Assembly (NCBI GenBank): GCA_948470005.1 | Contig: CAOKNI010000002.1 | Span: 1-64,000 of the forward strand | Length of the DNA stretch: 64,000 nt | Source: an uncultured Mycoplasmatota bacterium | Lineage (GTDB): Bacteria > Bacillota_I > Bacilli_A > RF39 > UBA660 | Reading direction: 5' to 3' | In this document: positions 42,313-51,044 of the stretch, in pieces | Layout: each line of letters starts with the position of its first letter | How positions within the stretch are numbered: position 1 is the first letter of the stretch | Program-made: the position numbers and the translations under genes | The notes under the pieces: generated by a model | Database searches by the model: none | What the model was told of the DNA's origin: nothing | The model's input: the letters and a program-made list of their open reading frames with translations, nothing else

Positions 42313-43795
42313 CTTTACTCGCCTCCTTTTTTAGTAATTTCCCCGCTTCATAATATCCACTATAAAAAGCATTATCAAAACCACTTCCAAATACTCCATA
42401 AGAACCTACAAAACTAATGCCTGGTATTTCTTCTTCATTTTGAGCAAGTAAACGATTAACTGAGTTATCATAACCAAGTCGCATATACCCCTTAGTAGTA
42501 CCATTAGGACTATTTATATATTTCATAATCGTAAATGGTGAAGATACTGCTATTTCTTCAATATAAGGATGTACAGTAATATTAAAAGCTTTTTCAAATT
42601 GCGTAATTAAATCTTCCGCTAAATCTAGTTTGGTAGCCTCATAATTATCCGCACTCACTTTATTAAACAAATCAGCATAGTAATCCGTTTTTAAAACCAA
42701 AATAGTTGTTCCTTTAGGGCTCGCACTCTCATTTACAACATTAGGTACTATAGCTTCAAATGTATTATGTTTTAATTTTTGCATGGAAGAGACATTAACT
42801 AAACTATTTAAATTATGAAAATGATAATAATGATAATTAGTTAAACCTAAGCTTGTCGCATCACTATTTAAGCCTAAATATACTGTTAAACTATTAGGAG
42901 CAAGCGTTCTTGCTTGTTCTATCTTAATCGCATTCTTTGATGGATTTTTAATTAAGGTTTTTAAAGCATAATTCCGGGATATATCACATATAACATGTTT
43001 AGCTTTATAAATATTGCCATCTTTTGTAACCACTATTTTTAAATCATTCTCATCTCTAATTTCTACAACTTCTGAGTTATAATAAAGTTTGCCGCCTTTA
43101 TTCTGATATTTCTTTACAATTTTAATGGCTAAATCTAAAGTTTTATTTTCCAAAACTACCATTTTTTTAAATATTAATTTATACATAAATTCGGCATAAT
43201 CAATAAAACTTAATTTATTAAGGGGACTACCAATTTCCAGCCACAAATAACTTAAGCGATGTATCGTTGCCGAAGGCACTTTTATATCTTCTAGAGCTTC
43301 AATTGCATTCATCGTTAAATATTTATAAAAACTAGCATACTCTTCTTCACTAGGTATTTTATCGTCTTCAATAAGTTTTAAAGCTTCATGTATTTCTTTT
43401 ACTATTTTAAAAATATTTTTTATAGGTTCTACTGAGCCTTCCGTTAATTCTTCTAATTTTACAATAAAATCTTCAAATTTACCCTTTATTTCTATTTCTT
43501 CTTTTGAAGATGCTACTTTTATTTTCGTATTAAAAGGAATTACCGCTGTTTTAATATCCAAACCATATTTTATAAACAAAGTTTGCAAATCACCAATATG
43601 TTCACTATCACCATAATTGTAGATTTCTGCAAGAGTTGTATCAAATTCAAAGCGACCTTTTTTAAATGTTGTAAAAAGGCCCCCTGGTAAACTATTTTTC
43701 TCCAGCATCAGCACTCTTTTTTTACGTTCTGCAAGCGTAAGGCCGGCACTCAAGCCACCAATTCCTGCTCCAACTATAATAAAATCATATATCAT
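42302..43795 (-). CDS. FAD-dependent phytoene desaturase/retinol saturase-like oxidoreductase
   Basis: 497 residues. Rossmann motif VGAGIGGLSAGLTLAERKKR (about 8-27) and C-terminal VGSYGVFGSGFDNAFYSG (FAD-binding). This is the amine-oxidase/phytoene-desaturase superfamily, closest in style to CrtISO or retinol saturase. No carotenoid genes are in the window. It follows phosphoketolase by 1 nt and is coupled to a 2Fe-2S reductase. The substrate is unknown; a lipid or polyene saturation is possible. Confidence 0.88.
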   Translation of the reverse strand: MIYDFIIVGAGIGGLSAGLTLAERKKRVLMLEKNSLPGGLFTTFKKGRFEFDTTLAEIYNYGDSEHIGDLQTLFIKYGLDIKTAVIPFNTKIKVASSKEEIEIKGKFEDFIVKLEELTEGSVEPIKNIFKIVKEIHEALKLIEDDKIPSEEEYASFYKYLTMNAIEALEDIKVPSATIHRLSYLWLEIGSPLNKLSFIDYAEFMYKLIFKKMVVLENKTLDLAIKIVKKYQNKGGKLYYNSEVVEIRDENDLKIVVTKDGNIYKAKHVICDISRNYALKTLIKNPSKNAIKIEQARTLAPNSLTVYLGLNSDATSLGLTNYHYYHFHNLNSLVNVSSMQKLKHNTFEAIVPNVVNESASPKGTTILVLKTDYYADLFNKVSADNYEATKLDLAEDLITQFEKAFNITVHPYIEEIAVSSPFTIMKYINSPNGTTKGYMRLGYDNSVNRLLAQNEEEIPGISFVGSYGVFGSGFDNAFYSGYYEAGKLLKKEASKDGK

Positions 43796-43796
43796 T

Positions 43797-46160
43797 TTAA
43801 TTTACTCCTTCCTTAATATTAAAATCTGTTACTTCCGGAATATCCTTTCCATATTCTCTAATATATTCATGATGCTTACATAACAATTCATCACAATATT
43901 GCTCTAATTGCAAAGCTTCTTTCGTATTTATATTTAAATGTTTTAAAGCAAGTTTTACTAAACTATATCTATCTATACCATTTAACACTCGCATATCAAA
44001 AGATGTCGTTATAGCACCTTCTTCTTTGTAGCCTCTAACATGCAAATTACTATTATGTCTTTTATAAGTTAACTCATGAATTAAATTAGCATAACCATGG
44101 AAAGCAAAAATAATAGGTTTATCTATAGTAAACAAAGCGTCATATTCATTGTCGGTAAGGCCATGAGGATGATCTTCATGACTAACTAATTTCATTAAAT
44201 CAATAACATTTATAACCCGAACTTTAATATGAGGCAAATATTTTTGTAAAAGCTTTGATGCAGCAATAATCTCTAAATTAGGTGTATCTCCGGCACTAGC
44301 AAGCACTATATCCACACTTCCATCATCATTACTTGCAAAGTCTATTCGTCCTAAGCCTTTAGTACAATGCCTAATAGCTTCTTCTTTATTTAGCCACTGC
44401 AAGCTTGGATGTTTACTTGCTACGACCACATTTATATAATCCTTAGTTCTCGTAATATGGTCAAACGTTGATAATAATGTATTAGCATCTATAGGAAGAT
44501 AAATTCTTACAATATCCGCTTTTTTTGTCACAATATGATTTAAAAATCCTGGATCTTGATGCGTGTACCCATTATGGTCTTGCTGCCACACGTGACTAGT
44601 CAAAATAAGATTTAAACTTGATATCGACTTACGCCAAGGAATATCTTTACATATTTTTAACCATTTAGCATGTTGACTAACCATCGAATCTATAATCCGG
44701 CTAAAAGCTTCATATGTATGTAAAAAGCCGTGACGACCTGTTAACAGATATCCTTCAAGCATTCCCTCACAAGCATGCTCTGACAAAATGGTATCTATAA
44801 CCGCTCCATCGGTATTTAAATATTCGTCTCCTTTAATCGTCTCTCCATTCCACTTCCGATTAGTTACTTCAAAAACATGGTTTAGCCGGTTGGATAAAGC
44901 TTCATCGGGGCCAAATATCCGATAATTATGAGGATTTAACTTTACAATATCCCGAATGAACATCGAAAGCCTCATCATATCACTTTCTTTAGTAATACCA
45001 GGGTCTTTTATGTCTAACATATAATCTCTAAAATCCGGCATCTTAAGTTCTTGTAAAACAAGTCCTCCATTCGCGACTAAATTTGCACTCATTCGTCTAT
45101 TTTTATCAGGTATTAATTCTTGCAAACCTCTTTTTAACGTTCCTTCAGTATCAAACAATTCTAAAGGGCGATAACTTTTTAACCAATTTTCTAAAATAGC
45201 TAAATTAGCTTCATGACTCTTATCAACCTGAACAGGAACTTGATGAGCTCTAAATGTTCCTTCCACAATTTTTTCTTCAACTATTTTAGGACCGCTCCAG
45301 CCCTTTGGCGTTTTTAAAATAAGCATCGGCCAAAAAGGTCTCGTTGTATCTTTATTTTGGATAGCATTATTCTTAATATTTTTTATTTTTAAAACTACAT
45401 TTTCTAAAGCCTCTGCCATTTTTTCATGAACTTGAGATTCATTTATATATTCAACAATTTCAGGCTCCCATCCCATACCTTTAAAATAATTAATAAGCTC
45501 TCCTTCACTTATTCGTGCCAGTATCGTAGGATTAGCAATTTTATAACCATTTAAATGTAATATGGGAATAACTACCCCATCCGTAATAGGATTTAAAAAT
45601 TTATTTAATTGCCAACTAGCCGCTAAAGGACCTGTTTCAGCTTCCCCATCGCCAATAACACAAGCTGCCCACAAATCAGGATTATCTAAAACTGCTCCAA
45701 AAGCATGGGCTAAACTATAACCTAATTCTCCTCCTTCGTTAATGCTTCCCGGTATCTCTGGCGCCACATGGCTTGATGTTCCACCTGGAAAGCTAAATCT
45801 TTTAAAAAGTTTCTTAAGACCCATTTCATCATAAGTAATATCGGGATATACTTCACTATAAGTTTGCTCTAAATATACATTTGAATAAGCCGCTCCCCCG
45901 CCATGACCTGGTCCCGAAATGAAAATCATATTAAGATTATATTTTTTAATAATCCGATTTAAATGCACATAACAAAAATTTTGCCCTGGTGTTGTTCCCC
46001 AGTGACCTACTTGTTTTTCTTTTATATGCTCTATCTTTAATGGTTCTTTAAGTAGAGGATTATCTTTTAAATAAAGCTCACCTGCTGCTAAATAATTAGC
46101 TGCCCGAAAATAAGCATCTATTTTTTCTAGCTCCGCCGCCTTTAATATTCTTTCCATCAT
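43797..46160 (-). CDS. xfp: Xylulose-5-phosphate/fructose-6-phosphate phosphoketolase
   Basis: 787 residues, the normal size. VGHWGTTPGQNFCYVHLNR, ISGPGHGGGAA, SFPGGTSSHVAPE and the TPP site GDGEAETGPLA are all intact. The enzyme makes acetyl phosphate plus glyceraldehyde-3-phosphate (or erythrose-4-phosphate) with thiamine diphosphate. It is the first gene of a three-gene operon behind an extended -10 (TGTTATAAT, about 46182-46190). ATG 46160 and 46157 are both possible starts. Confidence 0.97.
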   Translation of the reverse strand: MMERILKAAELEKIDAYFRAANYLAAGELYLKDNPLLKEPLKIEHIKEKQVGHWGTTPGQNFCYVHLNRIIKKYNLNMIFISGPGHGGGAAYSNVYLEQTYSEVYPDITYDEMGLKKLFKRFSFPGGTSSHVAPEIPGSINEGGELGYSLAHAFGAVLDNPDLWAACVIGDGEAETGPLAASWQLNKFLNPITDGVVIPILHLNGYKIANPTILARISEGELINYFKGMGWEPEIVEYINESQVHEKMAEALENVVLKIKNIKNNAIQNKDTTRPFWPMLILKTPKGWSGPKIVEEKIVEGTFRAHQVPVQVDKSHEANLAILENWLKSYRPLELFDTEGTLKRGLQELIPDKNRRMSANLVANGGLVLQELKMPDFRDYMLDIKDPGITKESDMMRLSMFIRDIVKLNPHNYRIFGPDEALSNRLNHVFEVTNRKWNGETIKGDEYLNTDGAVIDTILSEHACEGMLEGYLLTGRHGFLHTYEAFSRIIDSMVSQHAKWLKICKDIPWRKSISSLNLILTSHVWQQDHNGYTHQDPGFLNHIVTKKADIVRIYLPIDANTLLSTFDHITRTKDYINVVVASKHPSLQWLNKEEAIRHCTKGLGRIDFASNDDGSVDIVLASAGDTPNLEIIAASKLLQKYLPHIKVRVINVIDLMKLVSHEDHPHGLTDNEYDALFTIDKPIIFAFHGYANLIHELTYKRHNSNLHVRGYKEEGAITTSFDMRVLNGIDRYSLVKLALKHLNINTKEALQLEQYCDELLCKHHEYIREYGKDIPEVTDFNIKEGVN

Positions 46161-46201
46161 ATCACGCTACCCTATTATTTTTATTATAACAAAAGTAAAA
46201 G

Positions 46202-46232
46202 AAAAAAACCATAGTAATTTTATGGTTTTTTA
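46202..46232 (-). terminator. Terminator of the lysophospholipase-like gene
   Basis: Arms AAAACCAT/ATGGTTTT (46205-46212, 46222-46229), 9-nt loop, then a T-run on the minus strand. The xfp promoter follows at once. Confidence 0.88.
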
Positions 46233-46252
46233 ATATTTCAGATGATGAGATT

Positions 46253-47161
46253 TTAAGCATTTAAGAAATCTAAAATATCTTCATATATAGCTTCTTTATT
46301 AACTTCATTTAATAATTCATGACGCAAATTAGGATATAATTTTGAATTTATATTTTGATAACCTAAATTTTTTAAAAATGCTATTGCATCCATTAGCTCT
46401 TCCCTGCTGCCAATAACTGGATCACACTCTCCACCAATAAAGTAAATAGGTAAATCTTGATGATTAACTAAATAACCTTTCTTAGTATAAGTTTCTTTCA
46501 TTAAACTAAATAAATTAAGAAACCCATTTAAAGTAAAAACAAAGCCACATAACTCATCTTTATCATAATTATCTACTATATCAACATCGCTACATAGCCA
46601 AGAATTATCGCTTTTTGCCCCTTTTATATTATTATTATAATCCCCAAAAACAAACTCGTTAATAAATTTACTGTGATATCGTTCGCCTTTAAATTTTATC
46701 ATTATATTTGCAAGTAAAATGGCTAAAGATGTCCCATAAAGTTTACTTGGTGAACCTGAAACAATTAATTTATCAATAATGGTATCATATTTCTTTAAAA
46801 AAACACGCTCCACCATAGAACCCATACTATGTCCAAACAAATATACAGGTAAATTTGGATGTTTTTCTTTCACATAAAGTGTTACTTGGCGTAAATCTTC
46901 TACGATAGCTAATCCCTTTGTATCTTTAAAATAACCTAAATCATTTAAATCTTTAACACTCTCTCCATGTCCTCGGTGGTCATGGATTATTGTAATATAA
47001 CCATTATCATTTAAAAAATTCATAAATGGTACATATCTTTCTTTATGTTCTGCCATTCCATGCGAAATTTGCACAATTCCTTTAGCTTTACTCTTTGGTT
47101 CACTTATTAAAACACTTAATTCTAAACCATCAAAATTTGATTTTAATTTTATTTTATTCAT
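46253..47161 (-). CDS. Monoacylglycerol lipase/lysophospholipase-like alpha/beta hydrolase
   Basis: 302 residues. IVQISHGMAEHKERY (oxyanion region, about 29-43), HDHRGHGES (about 60-68), nucleophile GHSMGS (about 109-114), and GGECDPV plus NLRHELLNE for the Asp and His. This is the S33/Hydrolase_4 family acting on monoacylglycerols or lysophospholipids. It is soluble, without signal peptide, and has its own terminator. Confidence 0.93.
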   Translation of the reverse strand: MNKIKLKSNFDGLELSVLISEPKSKAKGIVQISHGMAEHKERYVPFMNFLNDNGYITIIHDHRGHGESVKDLNDLGYFKDTKGLAIVEDLRQVTLYVKEKHPNLPVYLFGHSMGSMVERVFLKKYDTIIDKLIVSGSPSKLYGTSLAILLANIMIKFKGERYHSKFINEFVFGDYNNNIKGAKSDNSWLCSDVDIVDNYDKDELCGFVFTLNGFLNLFSLMKETYTKKGYLVNHQDLPIYFIGGECDPVIGSREELMDAIAFLKNLGYQNINSKLYPNLRHELLNEVNKEAIYEDILDFLNA

Positions 47162-47292
47162 TTTACCTAACCTCCTACCATAACATTATAGCATTTTTCC
47201 TTATTTAAAAACAACAATAATAATTTTTTCTGTAAATTATAATAGATACAATTAATTATCAAATAATTAGTAAATCAGTATTCTTTTACAAA

Positions 47293-47316
47293 TTAAAAAC
47301 CTCGCAAAATACGAGG
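47293..47316 (-). terminator. Terminator of the tRNA-Ala gene
   Basis: Arms CCTCG/CGAGG (47300-47304, 47312-47316), 7-nt loop, then TTTTTAA on the minus strand. Confidence 0.85.
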
Positions 47317-47328
47317 TCATATTCCATT

Positions 47329-47405
47329 TGGTGGAGGATGTGGGATTCGAACCCGCGACCCTCTGCGTGCAGGGCAGATGCTCTAGCCAGCTGAGCTAAT
47401 CCCCC
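47329..47405 (-). tRNA. tRNA-Ala (TGC)
   Basis: 77 nt, acceptor GGGGGAT/ATCCTCC with the G3-U70 wobble that AlaRS needs, anticodon TGC in CCTGCAC, discriminator A and encoded CCA. Confidence 0.98.
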
Positions 47406-47419
47406 AAAAGAACATAACT

Positions 47420-47448
47420 ATCTTACCATATGAGATAGTTAAAATCAA
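47420..47448 (-). promoter_or_regulatory. tRNA-Ala promoter
   Basis: TTGATT (47443-47448), 17-nt spacer, TAAGAT (47420-47425). The flank AAAACTCTTGATTTT is shared with the tRNA-Arg promoter. Confidence 0.8.
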
Positions 47449-47463
47449 GAGTTTTTTGAATTT

Positions 47464-47658
47464 TTATTGAATTTTTACTAATCCTTTTTCAATTTCTTCT
47501 AATGCTCTTCCTAATTCCTTTTTATTGACATATTCTGCCGTCTTCATTTGAAAATGTCTATTCTCTAGCATTTGCTTACTTCTTTTAGCAGATACATGAA
47601 CTAAAATATACTTCGAATCTACTATATTTAGTAATTTGTCTATTGATGGATATAACAT
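47464..47658 (-). CDS. rpoZ: DNA-directed RNA polymerase subunit omega
   Basis: 64 residues from ATG 47658 (GGGAG upstream). YPSIDKLLNIVDSKYILVHVSAKRSKQM and the end of LGRALEEIEKG are the RpoZ pattern. It supports assembly of core RNA polymerase. The usual partner gmk is not next to it; the upstream neighbour is an unknown gene 71 nt away. It is slightly short but complete. Confidence 0.93.
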   Translation of the reverse strand: MLYPSIDKLLNIVDSKYILVHVSAKRSKQMLENRHFQMKTAEYVNKKELGRALEEIEKGLVKIQ

Positions 47659-47738
47659 TATTTTCACTCCCTTTACAATACTATAATACTAAATATTTAC
47701 ACTTTTATGAAGAGATTACGCAGAAATTTACACAATAT

Positions 47739-48332
47739 TTACAGACAAATATAATCAATCAACAAACTTTTTAAAACTGACTTGTCTTTCAAATTATTAG
47801 GGATTTCTGTATATTCTAACAATAAATTAATATTTTTATTTTCTTTCTTTAAATGCAAAGATATTATTCTTTTTAAAAACTGCATAATATCAAAAACTGT
47901 TTTGGCATAATCATTACTATTATTTATAACCAAATATATTACCTCTCGCTCTTTATCTTTTAAACCACTATTTATAAAATCTGTTATTATTTCTAAAATT
48001 CCACAGTTTTCTTCAAAAACATCAAATAAAGCATTATAAATTAACTCTTTATTATATTCTAAACTATTAATAATAGTCATAAACTTTGAAAAACTAATTT
48101 TTTTAATAAGCTTTAAAGGAAATTCCTTTGTTAAAGGGCGTAAATCAACATCACTCACTATGTTACTCAAATATGGTTTATTCACTACATATATCCAATT
48201 TGTAATACTTTTAGAAACATTAATATTTAACATGGCATTTAGTAATTTTTCTAAAGCAATTATATCACTATCAAACTCAATATCATCCTTTATATTATCA
48301 TATAGTTCACTTATATAATTTGCTTTATCCAT
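47739..48332 (-). CDS. Hypothetical helical protein
   Basis: 197 residues, soluble, apparently all-helical, with ALEKLLNAMLNINVSKSITN and repeated short helices that could be HEAT-like. No family is recognised. It lies between rpoZ and the divergent tandem-HTH gene. Confidence 0.6.
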   Translation of the reverse strand: MDKANYISELYDNIKDDIEFDSDIIALEKLLNAMLNINVSKSITNWIYVVNKPYLSNIVSDVDLRPLTKEFPLKLIKKISFSKFMTIINSLEYNKELIYNALFDVFEENCGILEIITDFINSGLKDKEREVIYLVINNSNDYAKTVFDIMQFLKRIISLHLKKENKNINLLLEYTEIPNNLKDKSVLKSLLIDYICL

Positions 48333-48449
48333 GTTAAACCACCCAATATAAGTTTATCATATAACAATTAAATTGTAAAATATTATGCAAATAAACTCCA
48401 AATTCCGAATATAAGCATAATTTTTGAGAAAATTAGTACTGGTGATGTT

Positions 48450-48908
48450 ATGCAATTTCCAAGAATGAAAGAAATTAGAGAGGAAAAGGGCTTAAGACAA
48501 AAAGATGTTGCTGAAGTAATGAATGTAACTAAAGGTTCCTACAGCATGTGGGAATGTGGTACTGATACTATTCCTTTAAGAAGGTTAAATCAATTCTGCA
48601 ACTATTTTGATGTATCTATTGACTATGTAGTTGGTTTTAGTGACAAGCGTAAATATGCTAATGCCAAACCAGATATTAAATTTAAAATAACTGGTGAAAA
48701 TCTAAAAAAGATTCGAAACAAAAAAGGTTTAACGCAAACAGCACTTGCCAATGAATTAAAAATAAATCAACCAACATGGAACAGATACGAAAAAAGTCGA
48801 ACTTTAATTCTAACTGTCGTATTAGTCGAATTAGCTAAAAAATATCATTATTCAATTGATAAAATTTTAGGAAAAGATAAAGATACGGATAGTAATCCTG
48901 AGGATTAG
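48450..48908 (+). CDS. Regulator with two tandem XRE-type HTH domains, second copy
   Basis: 152 residues. First HTH about 5-60 (KGLRQKDVAEVMNVTKGSYSMWE, ending SIDYVVG), second about 80-142 (KGLTQTALANELKINQPTWNRYE, ending SIDKILG). It has the same plan as 40747-41175, including the SY-x-MW recognition pattern. The C-terminal tail is acidic. It is divergent from the unknown gene at 47739-48332, and its terminator overlaps its stop codon. Confidence 0.87.
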   Translation: MQFPRMKEIREEKGLRQKDVAEVMNVTKGSYSMWECGTDTIPLRRLNQFCNYFDVSIDYVVGFSDKRKYANAKPDIKFKITGENLKKIRNKKGLTQTALANELKINQPTWNRYEKSRTLILTVVLVELAKKYHYSIDKILGKDKDTDSNPED

Positions 48909-48930
48909 CCAAAAGCTAATCTTTTTATTT
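48903..48930 (+). terminator. Terminator of the second tandem-HTH gene
   Basis: Arms GATTAGC/GCTAATC (48903-48909, 48915-48921), 5-nt loop, then TTTTTATTTT. Confidence 0.9.
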
Positions 48931-48937
48931 TAAGATT

Positions 48938-48963
48938 TAAAAAAAATCATTAATAAATAATGA
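48938..48963 (-). terminator. Terminator of the tRNA-Arg/tRNA-Pro unit
   Basis: Arms TCATTA/TAATGA (48947-48952, 48958-48963), 5-nt loop, then eight T on the minus strand. Confidence 0.8.
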
Positions 48964-48976
48964 CTTACAAACTTAA

Positions 48977-49053
48977 TGGTCGAGAAGACAGGATTTGAAC
49001 CTGCAACCCCTTGGTCCCAAACCAAGTGCACTGCCAAATTGTGCTACTTCTCG
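48977..49053 (-). tRNA. tRNA-Pro (TGG)
   Basis: 77 nt, acceptor CGAGAAG/CTTCTCG, anticodon TGG in TTTGGGA, discriminator A, encoded CCA. It follows tRNA-Arg by 4 nt. Confidence 0.97.
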
Positions 49054-49057
49054 AAGA

Positions 49058-49134
49058 TGGTGCGCCCTAAGGGAGTCGAACCCCTAACCTTTAGATCCGT
49101 AGTCTAACGCTCTATCCAATTGAGCTAAGGGCGC
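49058..49134 (-). tRNA. tRNA-Arg (ACG)
   Basis: 77 nt, acceptor GCGCCCT/AGGGCGC, anticodon ACG in CTACGGA (expected A-to-I editing reads CGN), discriminator A, encoded CCA. Confidence 0.97.
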
Positions 49135-49163
49135 AAAATAACGCACTTTCAAAATACAATTTC

Positions 49164-49192
49164 ATTATATTATAATTATATGTAAAAATCAA
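49164..49192 (-). promoter_or_regulatory. Promoter of the tRNA-Arg/tRNA-Pro unit
   Basis: TTGATT (49187-49192), 17-nt spacer, TATAAT (49164-49169). Confidence 0.85.
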
Positions 49193-49218
49193 GAGTTTTT
49201 ACATATTTTATGCCTATT

Positions 49219-49596
49219 CTAACTAATAAAAGTCGCTTTTACTTCTTTTTTCTTTACATTATATTCTAATTTAATTTTATTTTCATTATATTTTTTATTA
49301 CTATCCGCTGGATTTGTAATATATCCTTCGTTATTTCCAATTAAATAATTATTTTTAACCAAATCATCAACCGAAATAAAAGCTGTCTCTGATTCTTTAA
49401 AAAGGTCTAAATTATCCATAGCATATTCCTCTGCTTGCAATTCAATCAATTTTAACACTTCATTTATTGCCTTAGTATTATCTATTGCAAAAGCATAAGA
49501 AGTTTTATTTATCGTAATAAATGCTACTATACCGAGTAGAACAACTATTATTAACATTTCAATCTTTGTATATCCTAGTTTACTTAACTTATTCAT
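49219..49596 (-). CDS. Type IV pilin-like protein
   Basis: 125 residues. N-terminal MNKLSKLGYTKIEMLIIVVLLGIVAF is a class III signal: short basic leader, G or Y before T, Glu at +5, then a long hydrophobic helix. The soluble part of about 90 residues has a pilin-like helix (NEVLKLIELQAEEYAMDN) and a small beta end. No prepilin peptidase or pilus ATPase is in the window. It may be a minor pilin or competence-type pseudopilin. Confidence 0.78.
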   Translation of the reverse strand: MNKLSKLGYTKIEMLIIVVLLGIVAFITINKTSYAFAIDNTKAINEVLKLIELQAEEYAMDNLDLFKESETAFISVDDLVKNNYLIGNNEGYITNPADSNKKYNENKIKLEYNVKKKEVKATFIS

Positions 49597-49661
49597 TTTT
49601 TACCACCTAATTATAAGTATATCATAAACTAAAAAAAGAATAAAGGTTAATTCTTCATTCT

Positions 49662-50144
49662 TTACATATTATCTTTAATAATTTGGTATTCCTTAGTTAA
49701 TTTTAAAAGATTAAATGTTGCATTAGCAGGACTTGTACTAGGTAAGCTTACTGCTTCCTTATTAACATTTTTTTTAATTAATTTATTATATAAATTATAA
49801 GCGGCTTTTCCATTTGTATATATGTACTTAACTTTTGAATTTAACAAGATATCAGCAATATCATTAGGAATAACTTTTCTAATCGAAGTATCACTAGATC
49901 CTTTTATTTCACAAGCTGCACATACATCAAATAAAGCAATTTTATGTTTAATTAAAAATTTTTTCTTAGAATTAATGTTATCTTGTATATCTTCTTTAAA
50001 AACACTAGCTAAAACCTTCCAAAAGCGATTACAAGGATGCGCATAATAAAATCCCGCTTCTCGCGATTTAACACTAGGAAAAGACCCTAAAATTAATATT
50101 TCTGAATCTTTCCGATAAAACGGCTCAATCGTATGTAATTCCAT
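49662..50144 (-). CDS. DNA-deoxyinosine/uracil glycosylase-family protein
   Basis: 160 residues. ILILGSFPSVKSREAGFYYAHPCNRFW (about 16-42) is the UDG-superfamily motif region of hypoxanthine-DNA glycosylases, with LPSTSPANA as the second motif. It removes deaminated bases from DNA. It is 12 nt downstream of the SPFH gene. Confidence 0.9.
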   Translation of the reverse strand: MELHTIEPFYRKDSEILILGSFPSVKSREAGFYYAHPCNRFWKVLASVFKEDIQDNINSKKKFLIKHKIALFDVCAACEIKGSSDTSIRKVIPNDIADILLNSKVKYIYTNGKAAYNLYNKLIKKNVNKEAVSLPSTSPANATFNLLKLTKEYQIIKDNM

Positions 50145-50156
50145 AATTCAAATTAA

Positions 50157-51044
50157 CTATTTTTTATCTTTTATTGTTTCTGCTAAAGTAGTTCCAAATG
50201 TTGCAATATCTTGAAGATTAGCTGGCACAATCAATTTCGTAGATTGACCATCTGCTACTTTTTCTAAAGCCTCATAACTTTTTAATGTTAAAACTGCACT
50301 ATCTGCTTTAGCACTCTTTAAAAGTTCAATGCCTTTAGCTTCAGCTTCTTTAATTTTAAGCATAGCTGCTGCTTCACCTTCTGCAATTTTAATTTGGCTT
50401 TCTTTTTGAGCCTCTGCTCTTAAAATTGCACTTTCTTTTTCACCTTCTGCAATTAAAATACTGCTTTTCTTTTCACCCTCAGCTTGTAAAATCTTTTCTC
50501 TACGCTCGCGTTCTGCACGCATTTGTTTTTCCATTGATTCTTGAATATCTCTAGGCGGCATAATATTTTTAACTTCCACCCGATTTACTTTTATTCCCCA
50601 CGGATCTGTAGCTTCATCTAAGATTGCACGCATTTTAGTATTAATTATATCTCTACTTGTTAAAGTTTGATCAAGCTCTAATTCTCCAATTATATTACGC
50701 AAAGTCGTCGCTGTTAAATTTTCAATCGCATTAACTGGATTTTCTACTCCATAAGTATATAACTTTGAATCAGTTATTTGATAATATACTACGGTATCAA
50801 TTTGCATTGTAACATTATCTTTTGTAATAACTGGTTGAGGGTCAAAATCTTTAACTATTTCTTTTAAACTTACTGTCTTAGATATTCTATCTACAAATGG
50901 TATTTTAAAATGTAACCCATTTTGCCAAGTTGTATAATAACTTCCTAACCTTTCTATAACATAAGCTCTTGCTTGTGGAACTATTTTAATATTAGGTATA
51001 ACAATTATTATTACTAATACTAAAATTGCAATAAATATTTCCAT
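50157..51044 (-). CDS. SPFH/band 7 membrane protein (QmcA-like)
   Basis: 295 residues. N-terminal membrane segment (1-18), SPFH domain (about 20-180, VERLGSYYTTW and KNIMPPRDIQESMEKQMRAER) and an Ala/Glu-rich coiled coil (about 180-245). Such proteins form ring oligomers in membrane microdomains. It overlaps the nfeD-like gene by 1 nt, the common partner arrangement. Confidence 0.94.
   Translation of the reverse strand: MEIFIAILVLVIIIVIPNIKIVPQARAYVIERLGSYYTTWQNGLHFKIPFVDRISKTVSLKEIVKDFDPQPVITKDNVTMQIDTVVYYQITDSKLYTYGVENPVNAIENLTATTLRNIIGELELDQTLTSRDIINTKMRAILDEATDPWGIKVNRVEVKNIMPPRDIQESMEKQMRAERERREKILQAEGEKKSSILIAEGEKESAILRAEAQKESQIKIAEGEAAAMLKIKEAEAKGIELLKSAKADSAVLTLKSYEALEKVADGQSTKLIVPANLQDIATFGTTLAETIKDKK

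Noticed and set aside
43797..46160. A bifidobacterial-type sugar shunt operon
   Set aside because: No transaldolase, transketolase or acetate kinase gene is near; only redox genes are linked to xfp.
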